A program made the position numbers and the translations under genes. DNA of 33,632 nt, from positions 1-33,632 of the forward strand of contig JAHZHA010000004.1 in assembly GCA_019420525.1 (NCBI GenBank), written 5' to 3'. Below the pieces are notes generated by a model. It did not search any database and was not told the DNA's origin. It saw only the letters and a program-made list of their open reading frames with translations. Of the stretch, positions 1 to 7,467 are shown in pieces. This DNA comes from Bacillota bacterium (GTDB lineage: Bacteria > Bacillota > Clostridia > Peptostreptococcales > Anaerovoracaceae). The number at the start of each line of letters is the position of its first letter. Position 1 is the first letter of the stretch.

Positions 1-581
1 GTATTCAGGCGGTAAGTCTCTGCCGGATCCATGACTACGATCTGATTATCATGGATATCATGATGCCAAAACTAGACGGTTTCTCCGCCTGCAAAGAGAT
101 AAAAAAAGAAAAAGATATCCCTGTCATTATGATGTCAGCCCGTGGAGAAGAGTATGACAAGCTCTTCGGTTTCGAACTGGGTATCGACGACTATGTGACC
201 AAGCCATTCAGTCCTAAAGAACTGATGGCACGGGTCAACGCGGTGCTCAACCGGACAAAAGCGCGGGCAAAGGACGCGCTGCCGGAGGTTCTTTCTTTCA
301 GCGGTCTCACCATAGATGCCGCCGGCCGCAGTGTAACCGTCGACGGAAAAAAGATAGAGCTGACCCCGAAAGAATACGATCTGCTCTTCTATCTCGTCAA
401 GAACAAGAATATCGCTCTGTCGAGAGACAAACTTCTGCAGGACGTATGGGGCTACGATTTTTTCGGCGATGACCGCACCATAGACACGCACATCAAAAAT
501 CTCAGAAATAATTTAGGACCATACAGAGATATGATCGTCACCCTCAGAGGAGTTGGATATAAATTTGAAACTTCGGATTAA
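1..581 (+). CDS. OmpR/PhoB-family response regulator, 5' end cut by window
   Basis: DNA-binding response regulator of a two-component system. The frame is open from base 3, so the start lies outside the window and the first ATG at 51 is internal. The receiver domain keeps the phospho-acceptor Asp in MDIMMPKLDG (codon 54-56), the conserved Ser in MMSARG and the Lys in VTKPFSP. A winged-helix effector domain follows, ending in the typical DDRTIDTHIKNLRNNL and LRGVGYKFE. The stop overlaps the kinase gene by 29 bases, so the pair is very probably co-translated. Nothing here identifies the signal or the regulon. Family assignment is secure; the specific name is not. Confidence 0.95.
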   Translation, partial: IQAVSLCRIHDYDLIIMDIMMPKLDGFSACKEIKKEKDIPVIMMSARGEEYDKLFGFELGIDDYVTKPFSPKELMARVNAVLNRTKARAKDALPEVLSFSGLTIDAAGRSVTVDGKKIELTPKEYDLLFYLVKNKNIALSRDKLLQDVWGYDFFGDDRTIDTHIKNLRNNLGPYRDMIVTLRGVGYKFETSD

Positions 582-2253
582 CGCACAGACACAGAGCAGA
601 GAAAAAAGCAAAACTATTTATTACAGGATTTTCACCTATTTCGCCGCGTTCTCCGTCGTGATTCTCATCATCCTCTGGCTGCTGCAGATCTTCTTTCTTC
701 AGACCTTCTACCAGTGGATGAAGAGCGGTGAACTCTACAGTCTGGCCGACGTCATTGAAGAGAGCGTAGGCACGGAATCGCTCTATGACACGATAACACA
801 TCTTACCGTCAAATCGGACATGTATATCGAAATTGAGCGGGGTGACAGCGGTGTGATTTACGGCACGGCACAGTCTCTGCCCAGCGAACGCATGGCTCAG
901 TTCGCACAGCGGTACAATACCTCTGCCCTAAAGGCAAAGCTTCTGACGGATGATGTGGATCACGTGGTCACGAAGCAGACTATCAGTCCCGGAAACACAG
1001 AAACGATGATCTACGCTTCGATTCTGGGCACCGACAGTGAAACGGGAGAACTCATTTATCTGTTCATTTTTTCTCCGCTGACCCCCGTGGGCACGACCAT
1101 CAGCATACTGGCAAAGATGCTAGTCGTCGTAACGATCCTTTCGATATTTATCGGGCTCGTGATGTCTATCGTGATATCCCGCAGACTGGCACAGCCTCTC
1201 TACAGTATTACGGATTCAGCGGCTCAGCTGGCGAAAGGACATTATGATATCAAATTCGAAGGCACAGGCTATGCCGAAACGGAAGAACTGGCTGACACGC
1301 TGAACTATGCGGCGGCGGAGCTTTCCAAATCGGATAAACTTCAGAAAGATCTTGTCGCAAACGTATCCCACGATCTCAAGACACCGCTGACCATGGTAAA
1401 ATCCTACGCGGAAATGATTCGGGATCTGTCCGGAGACAATCCGGAGAAGCGAAACCGGCATCTTCAGGTCATCATCAACGAAGCCGACCGGCTCAATCTG
1501 TTGGTCAACGATCTCACATCTCTTTCAAAGATGCAGGCAGGCGTGGACAGTCTGCACCTTGCCCGGACAGATCTCCGGCAGATCGCATCCAATGTCATCG
1601 AAAGCTTTTCTCTTCATGCGGAACAGGACGGCTTCCGCTTCGATCTGGAATGTCAGGGAGATACTGCTGTCACAGCGGACGAAAAAAAGATTTACCAGGT
1701 CTTTTCCAATCTCATCGGCAACGCGGTCCGCTATTCCGCAGAAGACCGTCAGATCACGGTGCGTATCACGGAACAAGAAGATGCGGTCCGCTGCGAAGTC
1801 ATCGACCGGGGACAGGGCATCGCCGAAGAAGATCTGACAGCCATCTGGGACAGATATTATCAGTCCAGCAGCAATATGAGCCGGACGACAAAAGGCTCCG
1901 GACTCGGACTTTCGATCGTAAAACAGATTTTTCTCCTCCACGGCGCCCGGTATGGTGTGGAGAGCGAAATAAACAAAGGCAGCAATTTCTGGTTTGAACT
2001 GAAAAAAGACAATCCTTCTTCTCAGCCACAGCCTCAGGGAAAAAACCGCAGAAAAGCCGGTGAAAAGACGATGCGCCTCAGCAGCGCCGTAAAAAATCTG
2101 CGGGGACAGGCAGCTTCGGCAAAGTGTACAGCGGAAGAAAGAGTATCTTCGGAAGGATCCGTACCTCCGGTTTCCGAATCTCCGGAAATGCAGGAACAGG
2201 ATAACGCCGCCGTCACGAAAGCGTGGCAGTCCGCGGCACAGCACGGAGAATAA
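553..2253 (+). CDS. Membrane sensor histidine kinase
   Basis: Partner kinase of the preceding regulator, 566 residues. It has a membrane segment at about 26-51, an extracytoplasmic sensor of about 130 residues, a second membrane segment at about 183-208, HAMP, a HisKA helix with His273 in VSHDLKTPLT, and a HATPase domain. That domain shows the N box (FSNLIGNAVRYS), G1 (DRGQG) and G2 (GSGLGLSIVKQI). The start is uncertain: TTG at 553 sits against the AGAGGAG at 546-552, while TTG at 565 lies 12 nt from it. After the ATPase fold ends near residue 484 there is an unusual tail of about 80 residues rich in Ser, Pro, Gln, Lys and Arg. The stimulus is unknown. Confidence 0.93.
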   Translation: MDINLKLRINAQTQSREKSKTIYYRIFTYFAAFSVVILIILWLLQIFFLQTFYQWMKSGELYSLADVIEESVGTESLYDTITHLTVKSDMYIEIERGDSGVIYGTAQSLPSERMAQFAQRYNTSALKAKLLTDDVDHVVTKQTISPGNTETMIYASILGTDSETGELIYLFIFSPLTPVGTTISILAKMLVVVTILSIFIGLVMSIVISRRLAQPLYSITDSAAQLAKGHYDIKFEGTGYAETEELADTLNYAAAELSKSDKLQKDLVANVSHDLKTPLTMVKSYAEMIRDLSGDNPEKRNRHLQVIINEADRLNLLVNDLTSLSKMQAGVDSLHLARTDLRQIASNVIESFSLHAEQDGFRFDLECQGDTAVTADEKKIYQVFSNLIGNAVRYSAEDRQITVRITEQEDAVRCEVIDRGQGIAEEDLTAIWDRYYQSSSNMSRTTKGSGLGLSIVKQIFLLHGARYGVESEINKGSNFWFELKKDNPSSQPQPQGKNRRKAGEKTMRLSSAVKNLRGQAASAKCTAEERVSSEGSVPPVSESPEMQEQDNAAVTKAWQSAAQHGE

Positions 2254-2293
2254 ACGGGGTGCAGACTCCGGCGAACGATAAAGGAACGAAAAT

Positions 2294-3694
2294 ATGGCAA
2301 AAAAAGTACAGACTGTCTTCGTGTGCAGTCAGTGCGGACACGAAAGTCCGAAATGGATGGGACAATGCATCTGCGGCGCGTGGAACACGATGACAGAAGA
2401 GAAAGTGATGCCGCAGGATGGTCAGGACAAACGCCGGAGGACTGGAAGCGGAGGCGGCATGGCCGTCGGTTCCTCAGGTATCCGGGGCGGCCGGCCGCTG
2501 CCTCTCGCATCCGTAAAGTCGGGGGAGACCGACCGCATCGACACCGGTATCCCTGAGTTTAACCGGGTACTGGGGGGCGGTCTGGTAAAAGGTTCTCTCA
2601 CGCTCATTTCCGGGGAACCCGGCATCGGCAAATCCACTCTGATCCTTCAGGCCGCCGCCTCCATCGCCGAAAAGTCCGGCAAAGTGCTCTATGTCAGCGG
2701 CGAAGAATCGGAAGAACAGATCAGAATGAGAGCCGACCGCATCTGCCGGAAAATCCCGGATACTCTCTATATTCTCTCCGAGACAAATATGGAGAACATC
2801 ATCGCGCAGAAAGAGCAGATTCAGCCTGTTTTTCTCATCATCGACTCCATACAGACGATGTACTCGGCAGATCTCGACTCTGCACCCGGTACGGTCTCTC
2901 AGGTCCGCGCCTGCGGAAACGAACTGATGAGAGCCGGCAAAGGAAGCGATCTTCCCGTCCTCATCGTGGCTCACGTGACAAAATCGGGAGATCTGGCAGG
3001 CCCAAAGATCGTGGAGCATCTGGTAGACACCGTTCTTTATTTTACCGGCGAGCGCAGCCGTGACCTGCGGATTCTCCGTTCCCTCAAAAACAGATTCGGC
3101 ACGACGAACGAAATCGGTGCTTTTGAGATGAGAGAGGAAGGACTGACGGAAGTGACGAATCTGTCAGAAACTCTTATCGAAGAGATGAGCGAATCGGCGG
3201 AGGGTTCGGCCGCCACAGCCGTTTACGAAGGAACGCGTCCTCTCATGCTGGAAATTCAGGCTCTCACCGTTCCCGTCAGCGCCGGCTTTCCCCGGAGAAC
3301 TTCAGTGGGGATCGATCACAACCGGCTCAGCATGATACTCGCAGTTCTGGAACGGCGGGCGGGCGTCTCACTGGCCTCTCAGGACGTCTACCTCAATATC
3401 GCAGGAGGCATCCGTCCGGAAGGGACGTCCGCGGATCTTGCGGCAGCTCTGGCCGTTTACTCCTCCTGCCGCGGCATCCCTATTTCCGGGAAAACGCTCT
3501 GTCTCGGAGAAATCAGCCTGACCGGCGATCTCCGTTCCGTCAGCCACGCGGACAAAATCGCAAAAGAAGCAGCCCGTATGGGATTTACGAGAATCATCCT
3601 GCCGAAACAGAATGCAGACCGGCTGAAACAGATCGACGGTCTGCAGATCAGCGGGGCGAAGACACTAAAAGATGCAATCCTTATGATTGGATAA
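2294..3694 (+). CDS. radA: DNA repair protein RadA (Sms)
   Basis: RecA-like ATPase that promotes branch migration of recombination intermediates. 466 residues, the usual size. In order it has an N-terminal zinc knuckle (Cys11, Cys14, Cys25, Cys27), Walker A GEPGIGKST, the RadA-specific KNRFG motif (SLKNRFGTTNEIG), and a Lon-protease-like C-terminal domain. The second half of the knuckle reads CICGAWN, CxC instead of the usual CxxC, one residue short. An AAAGGA site lies 8 nt before the ATG. It lies 40 nt after the kinase gene on the same strand, so it may share that transcript. No separate radA terminator is visible; the next promoter starts 8 nt after the stop. Confidence 0.96.
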   Translation: MAKKVQTVFVCSQCGHESPKWMGQCICGAWNTMTEEKVMPQDGQDKRRRTGSGGGMAVGSSGIRGGRPLPLASVKSGETDRIDTGIPEFNRVLGGGLVKGSLTLISGEPGIGKSTLILQAAASIAEKSGKVLYVSGEESEEQIRMRADRICRKIPDTLYILSETNMENIIAQKEQIQPVFLIIDSIQTMYSADLDSAPGTVSQVRACGNELMRAGKGSDLPVLIVAHVTKSGDLAGPKIVEHLVDTVLYFTGERSRDLRILRSLKNRFGTTNEIGAFEMREEGLTEVTNLSETLIEEMSESAEGSAATAVYEGTRPLMLEIQALTVPVSAGFPRRTSVGIDHNRLSMILAVLERRAGVSLASQDVYLNIAGGIRPEGTSADLAAALAVYSSCRGIPISGKTLCLGEISLTGDLRSVSHADKIAKEAARMGFTRIILPKQNADRLKQIDGLQISGAKTLKDAILMIG

Positions 3695-3702
3695 AACAAG
3701 CA

Positions 3703-3731
3703 TTGACATAGTTTGTTTTTGTTTGTATAAT
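3703..3731 (+). promoter_or_regulatory. Near-perfect sigma-A promoter downstream of radA
   Basis: TTGACA at 3703-3708 and TATAAT at 3726-3731 are both exact consensus and 17 bp apart. Transcription should begin near 3738 and run rightward into a region without a convincing gene. The next gene on the right is convergent, so this promoter does not serve a downstream protein gene. Confidence 0.8.
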
Positions 3732-3737
3732 TTGCAT

Positions 3738-4065
3738 ATGGATTGGTTTGCTTTATTATATTCCAATTCATTCCCATTTCAAAACTCTGTTTACATTTAA
3801 ACGCCGGAAACCATCGGTACGGCAGGAAAGGAGGGCGGCAGCAGCAAGAGGTCGCCTGAACGAAACAGAACGATACTTTTCGCGGCACTTATCTTATTTC
3901 CACCTGATTAGCAGCACTTTCCCTTACACCGTGAAAAAATCGGTTTCGTTTCGCACTTCGGGATGTAGATTCGACCTCCAATCAATCTTTCTTTTAATTA
4001 TACACAAGAGTTATAAAACACCCTGAAAGAATCGCTGAATTCATATAATTCGGCGATTCTTTTAG
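3738..4065 (+). ncRNA. Candidate structured small RNA of unknown class
   Basis: The interval runs from a consensus promoter to an intrinsic terminator with no plausible coding sequence. It can fold into nested helices: 3848-3854 with 3972-3978 (GAGGTCG/CGACCTC), 3859-3866 with 3943-3950 (AACGAAAC/GTTTCGTT), 3871-3874 with 3939-3942, and 3877-3885 with 3929-3937 (nine pairs, one G-U). A small hairpin at 3803-3823 precedes them. GGAAAG at 3825-3830 could pair with CTTTCC at 3917-3922 in the apical loop as a pseudoknot. GATTGG at 3741-3746 could pair with CCAATC at 3978-3983 or locally with 3763-3767. I found no match to remembered hallmarks of RNase P RNA, tmRNA, SRP RNA or T-boxes. 6S RNA is not excluded. 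The pairings were found by eye; the class is unknown. Confidence 0.5.
4026..4065 (+). terminator. Intrinsic terminator of the radA-downstream RNA
   Basis: Sixteen-pair stem at 4026-4041 and 4047-4062 (AAAGAATCGC... / ...GCGATTCTTT, one G-U), loop CATAT, followed by TTTTAG and TTTCTTTTAAT. It closes the transcript that starts near 3738. Confidence 0.8.
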
Positions 4066-4151
4066 TTTCTTTTAATAAGCACGTCCTTTTTTGAAATAGT
4101 TAAAATTACTACATTTACAGAAAAAATCGACAATCTTGACGGATGAATAGC

Positions 4152-4204
4152 AAAATAAAACATCGCTAGAACCCGCATTTTCCGGACTAGCGATGTTTTA
4201 TTTT
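4152..4204 (-). terminator. Terminator of the molybdate-type importer operon
   Basis: Perfect 18-bp inverted repeat at 4152-4169 and 4187-4204, eight bases after the ATPase stop codon on the minus strand. Its AT-rich outer ends give T-rich tails in both directions, so it may also catch rightward transcripts. Confidence 0.85.
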
Positions 4205-4212
4205 GTTTCCAA

Positions 4213-4995
4213 CTATACCGACACCGGGCGGCACCAGACCGCCGCATCGCCCTTTGCACCGGCCTGGCGGCTGATCTCGATCTCCACGCCGTAAAGACTC
4301 GAAATATTTTCCTCTGTCAGTACATCGTCAACCTTTCCCGATATCACATGGCCGTCCCGGAAAAAGAGCACCGCCTCGTCGGCGCACAGAAACGCCTGAT
4401 CCGGCGAATGCGTGATCATCACTACGCCTTTCCCGCTCTTCTTCAGTTCCGTCACCCTTTTCAGCACCTGTATCTGATTGCCGTAATCCAGGTTTGATGT
4501 GGGCTCGTCCATCATGATGAACTCCGGCTCCTGCACCAGCGCCCTGGCGATCAGCGTCATCTGCTGTTCTCCCCCGCTGATCTCCGAATAGAGCTTGTCT
4601 TTCAGATACAGAATATCGAGCATTTCCAGCACTTCGTCGCATCTGCGGTAATCGCTCTTCCCGGGTTCCGCCAGAGCTCCGAGATGAGATGCTCTCCCCA
4701 TCAGAACCATGTCCCGGACACTGTACGGAAACGGATTGCCGTGAATCTGAGGCACATATCCGATCAGCCTCGCCATCTCTTTTCTCGATATCGTCCTGAC
4801 ATCCCGTCCGCCGATCAGTATATTTCCGCTCACCGGCCGGAGAAAGCCCAGAACCGTCCGGAAAAACGTACTCTTTCCCACACCGTTGGGACCGAGAATG
4901 CAGACCGACCTCCCCGTCTCAAAGGTTACGTCGATATGCTCCAGAAGACTTCTGCGGTTATATCCGCAGGAGAGATCCTGTATTTCGAATTTCAC
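4213..4995 (-). CDS. ABC importer ATPase, FecE/BtuD type (probable MolC)
   Basis: Nucleotide-binding subunit of a metal-chelate-family importer, 260 residues. Visible motifs: Walker A GPNGVGKST (residues 35-43), signature EISGGEQQ, Walker B FIMMDEPTSNLD and the switch His in MITHSPDQ. It is the last gene of an operon whose order is lipoprotein, MoeA-like, permease, ATPase, and lies 15 nt after the permease stop. By sequence it belongs with the FecE/FepC/BtuD ATPases, whose substrates include siderophores, heme, cobalamin and, in the MolABC system of Haemophilus, molybdate or tungstate. The MoeA neighbour favours the oxyanion. The substrate is inferred; the ATPase role is clear. Confidence 0.93.
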   Translation of the reverse strand: MKFEIQDLSCGYNRRSLLEHIDVTFETGRSVCILGPNGVGKSTFFRTVLGFLRPVSGNILIGGRDVRTISRKEMARLIGYVPQIHGNPFPYSVRDMVLMGRASHLGALAEPGKSDYRRCDEVLEMLDILYLKDKLYSEISGGEQQMTLIARALVQEPEFIMMDEPTSNLDYGNQIQVLKRVTELKKSGKGVVMITHSPDQAFLCADEAVLFFRDGHVISGKVDDVLTEENISSLYGVEIEISRQAGAKGDAAVWCRPVSV

Positions 4996-5010
4996 GAAGC
5001 CGCCTCCTTT

Positions 5011-6033
5011 CTACCGCTGACTCCGATACATGAGAATCAGGAAAAACGGCGCTCCCACCGCCGCCGTCAGGATTCCCAGCGGAATTTCCATGGATGTCGC
5101 TCCCCTGGCGATATCGTCCACCAGCAGGAGAAACGTGCTGCCCATCAGAAGAGATGCCGGCAGAAGTTTCCTGAAGTCGGGACCGGCTGTGATTCTCGCC
5201 ATATGCGGGATGATAAGTCCCACCCAGCCGATGAGACCTCCCACCGCCACGATGGAGGACGTGATCAGCGTCGCACAGACGATGACGATGATCCGCATTC
5301 TCGTGATATTGATTCCCATGGACAGCGCTTCTTCATCCGGCAGCGACAGAAGGTTGATCCTCCACTTCATCAGAATCAGAGGAATCAGGCCGATGACCAG
5401 AGGGATGACGAGAAGAGGCAGAGAGGAAGGAACGACAGCCGCCAGAGAACCCATCAGCCAGAAAGTGATGGCCGGCAGCTTGCTGTAGGGATCCGCCACA
5501 TATTTCATCAGCGAAATTCCCGCCTCGAAAAGAGCCGACATGACGATTCCCGTAAGAACGAGAGACAGCACCATCCCCGCCTTTCTGCTGATGATATGGG
5601 CGAAATAATACGTCAGCGCCACCGCCAGCAGGCCGAATACAAAAGCGATCAGCTGAACTGCCGCCGCGGACCAGGACATCAGAAGCGCCAGAGCGGCTCC
5701 CATGCCCGCTCCCGAGGTCGCTCCCAGAATATCGGGAGAAACCATGGGATTCCGCATCGTTCCCTGATAGACACATCCGGAAACCGCGAGACCTCCGCCT
5801 ACGATGCATGCCCCCAACACCCGGGGCAGACGTATATTGAAAAACACTTTTTCCTTCGTCGCCGCAACGCCGGAATCCGTTCCGGTGATTTTTTCCCCTA
5901 TCATACGGAAAATCTCCCCGGGTGAGATGGAGTACTGTCCCCACATAAAGGATAAAAAGAATACTCCACAGAAGACGGCGATCAGAACGACGAACCACAC
6001 GGTTCTTTTCTTATCTCCGTTGCTTTCTTTCAT
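5011..6033 (-). CDS. ABC importer permease, FecCD family (probable MolB)
   Basis: Integral membrane permease with about nine or ten hydrophobic helices and FecCD hallmarks such as LPRVLGACIVGGGLAVSG, GATSGAGMG and GWVGLIIPHMAR. I chose the ATG at 6033 (MKESNG), giving 340 residues, normal for the family. An upstream ATG at 6051 lies one base beyond the previous gene's stop and has no ribosome site. Neither start has a strong one. It is probably homodimeric and works with the ATPase encoded 15 nt downstream. The MoeA-like gene directly upstream suggests molybdate or tungstate, but the sequence itself does not show the substrate. Confidence 0.92.
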   Translation of the reverse strand: MKESNGDKKRTVWFVVLIAVFCGVFFLSFMWGQYSISPGEIFRMIGEKITGTDSGVAATKEKVFFNIRLPRVLGACIVGGGLAVSGCVYQGTMRNPMVSPDILGATSGAGMGAALALLMSWSAAAVQLIAFVFGLLAVALTYYFAHIISRKAGMVLSLVLTGIVMSALFEAGISLMKYVADPYSKLPAITFWLMGSLAAVVPSSLPLLVIPLVIGLIPLILMKWRINLLSLPDEEALSMGINITRMRIIVIVCATLITSSIVAVGGLIGWVGLIIPHMARITAGPDFRKLLPASLLMGSTFLLLVDDIARGATSMEIPLGILTAAVGAPFFLILMYRSQR

Positions 6034-6052
6034 GATCTTTCTGCCCTGCATA

Positions 6053-7270
6053 CTAAAGGTTTTCACAGCCCGTCCGTATTTCCGCGGAAATGACACTTCC
6101 CTTTCTGAGACCTTCCCCGTCTTTGCGCACGAAAATGTATCCGTTGTGCTCTGTCAGTTCTCTGTCGAACCGGTCCATATCCGCAAGAGATGCGTGAATT
6201 CTGCCGTCCTCACCGCGAAAAAGCTTCAGCGGATACATGAAGTCCGTCTTGTGATGAGGAGGGATGTCTTCATCGAGAAGGGCTTTCGTCCGGGTGATGC
6301 GGAATTCCCGGCCCAGACAGGCGAAAACTGCCGGCTTCACATAGAAATCAAACGTCATCTCTTCGCCGCCCGGCGGTCCCACGAGACTGATCACCGGCGT
6401 GCCGTCCACTACGGCGAATCCCGTCCGCTTTCCCGGTCCGTGACAGACAGAAGAAAAATAAAGCGTGCCGGCAGCCGACAGATTATTCTGCATATAATCT
6501 CTGCGTCCCCTTCCGGACCCTCCGCCGGCCACGATGAGATCTGCTTCTTCTGCAGCGCTTCTCAGAGTCGCCTGAATCAGTTCCGGATCGTCCGGCTGAA
6601 TAGGCAGGAGAAGCGGAACTGCCCCCCATTCCTTCAGCTTTGCGGCCATAGAATACGAATTGGATTCCACCGTCTGCCCCAGACCCGGACGCAGTGCGGC
6701 AGGAGACAATTCATCGCCCGTAGGAATAATGGCCACTCTGGGCCTGCGCATCACAGGCACCGTCATAACTCCACCCATCGCGAAAATATTCAGATGCGCC
6801 GGCGTCACGAGAGTTCCGGCAGGAGCGAGAAGTTCTCCTTCGGCCATCTTTTCTCCCGGCGGTATGATATTCTGCCCCCGCTCCACGCCGGACTGCAGGA
6901 TTTCCTTCAGCTGGCCGTCTTCAAACCGCGTCTGTTCGATCATAACCATGGTGTCGAAGCGTTCATCCGGAACAGGGATTCCCGTATTGGAATAAGCGAA
7001 CTCTTCCCCCTCTGTCCAGGAAGAAAAATTTCCCGCTTTCTCCTTCCGGTCCATGACCTGCTCATATGCGTCATACGAAAATACGATGCCGTCCCACCGG
7101 CTGCATCTCACTGCCGGTACGCAGTAGCGGGATCTGACATCTTCGTAAAGCGTCCTGCCGCATGCGTCTTCCAGCGCCACTATTTCTTTCTCCGGCCTGT
7201 ATTTTATATGGCTGCAGATCAGCTTCACCGCTTCATCGCGGTCGATATTGTCGATAATACCATTCATCAT
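6053..7270 (-). CDS. Divergent MoeA-like molybdopterin-binding protein
   Basis: 405 residues from the ATG at 7270, which follows AAAGGA at a good distance; the frame is open further upstream without a better start. Overall layout is MoeA: PRVAIIPTGDEL (near residues 178-188), then a MoCF-type GGG...RRDY segment (249-259), then a C-terminal domain. MoeA inserts molybdate into adenylylated molybdopterin. Several hallmark motifs are changed: the usual MDGYA is RWDGIVF (Asp60-Gly61 kept), GGvSvGdyD is GGGSGRGRRDY, and the LPGNPVS loop is LVGPPGGEEM. It sits inside an importer operon with no other cofactor genes. It may be a specialised paralogue acting on the imported oxyanion, or a former MoeA now used as sensor or carrier. 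Family is clear; activity is not. Confidence 0.85.
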   Translation of the reverse strand: MMNGIIDNIDRDEAVKLICSHIKYRPEKEIVALEDACGRTLYEDVRSRYCVPAVRCSRWDGIVFSYDAYEQVMDRKEKAGNFSSWTEGEEFAYSNTGIPVPDERFDTMVMIEQTRFEDGQLKEILQSGVERGQNIIPPGEKMAEGELLAPAGTLVTPAHLNIFAMGGVMTVPVMRRPRVAIIPTGDELSPAALRPGLGQTVESNSYSMAAKLKEWGAVPLLLPIQPDDPELIQATLRSAAEEADLIVAGGGSGRGRRDYMQNNLSAAGTLYFSSVCHGPGKRTGFAVVDGTPVISLVGPPGGEEMTFDFYVKPAVFACLGREFRITRTKALLDEDIPPHHKTDFMYPLKLFRGEDGRIHASLADMDRFDRELTEHNGYIFVRKDGEGLRKGSVISAEIRTGCENL

Positions 7271-7409
7271 TTTCCGTATCCTTTCACAGTTTCTCGTGTG
7301 TCTTACTCTTTCGTTTTTTCTTCCTGTCACAGCGTCAATCCGGCGCCGTTTTCCGCTGGTGTTTTCCTCTTTCTCCGCTGTTATGCCGTCACTTTCCGCA
7401 TTTTCAAAA

Positions 7410-7440
7410 TACCCGGGCGGCGCTTCGCGCCGCCCGGGTA
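7410..7440 (-). terminator. Very stable hairpin between lipoprotein and MoeA-like genes
   Basis: Fourteen-bp GC-rich perfect stem at 7410-7423 and 7427-7440, 27 nt after the lipoprotein stop. On the minus strand it is followed by ATTTTGAAAA, a poor T tract. It is probably a partial terminator or a 3' stabiliser that leaves more binding-protein mRNA than transporter mRNA. Confidence 0.6.
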
Positions 7441-7467
7441 CCTGCGTTTAAGGAATCTGGATTATTA

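Noticed and set aside
3748..4026. 92-codon plus-strand frame after radA
   Set aside because: TTG start only 17 nt from the -10 box, no ribosome site, ends at the terminator stem, and the composition is not protein-like. The structured-RNA reading fits better.
3738..4065. RNase P RNA, tmRNA, SRP RNA or T-box identity for the RNA
   Set aside because: No GAGGAAAGTCC-type RNase P core, no tRNA-like ends for tmRNA, no SRP apical GGAAGG/AGCAGCC pattern, and no T-box GGTGG core. 6S RNA remains possible but unsupported.
4684..5925. 413-codon plus-strand frame
   Set aside because: Antisense to the ATPase and permease genes, which have full family motifs; the translation is low-complexity His/Arg-rich.
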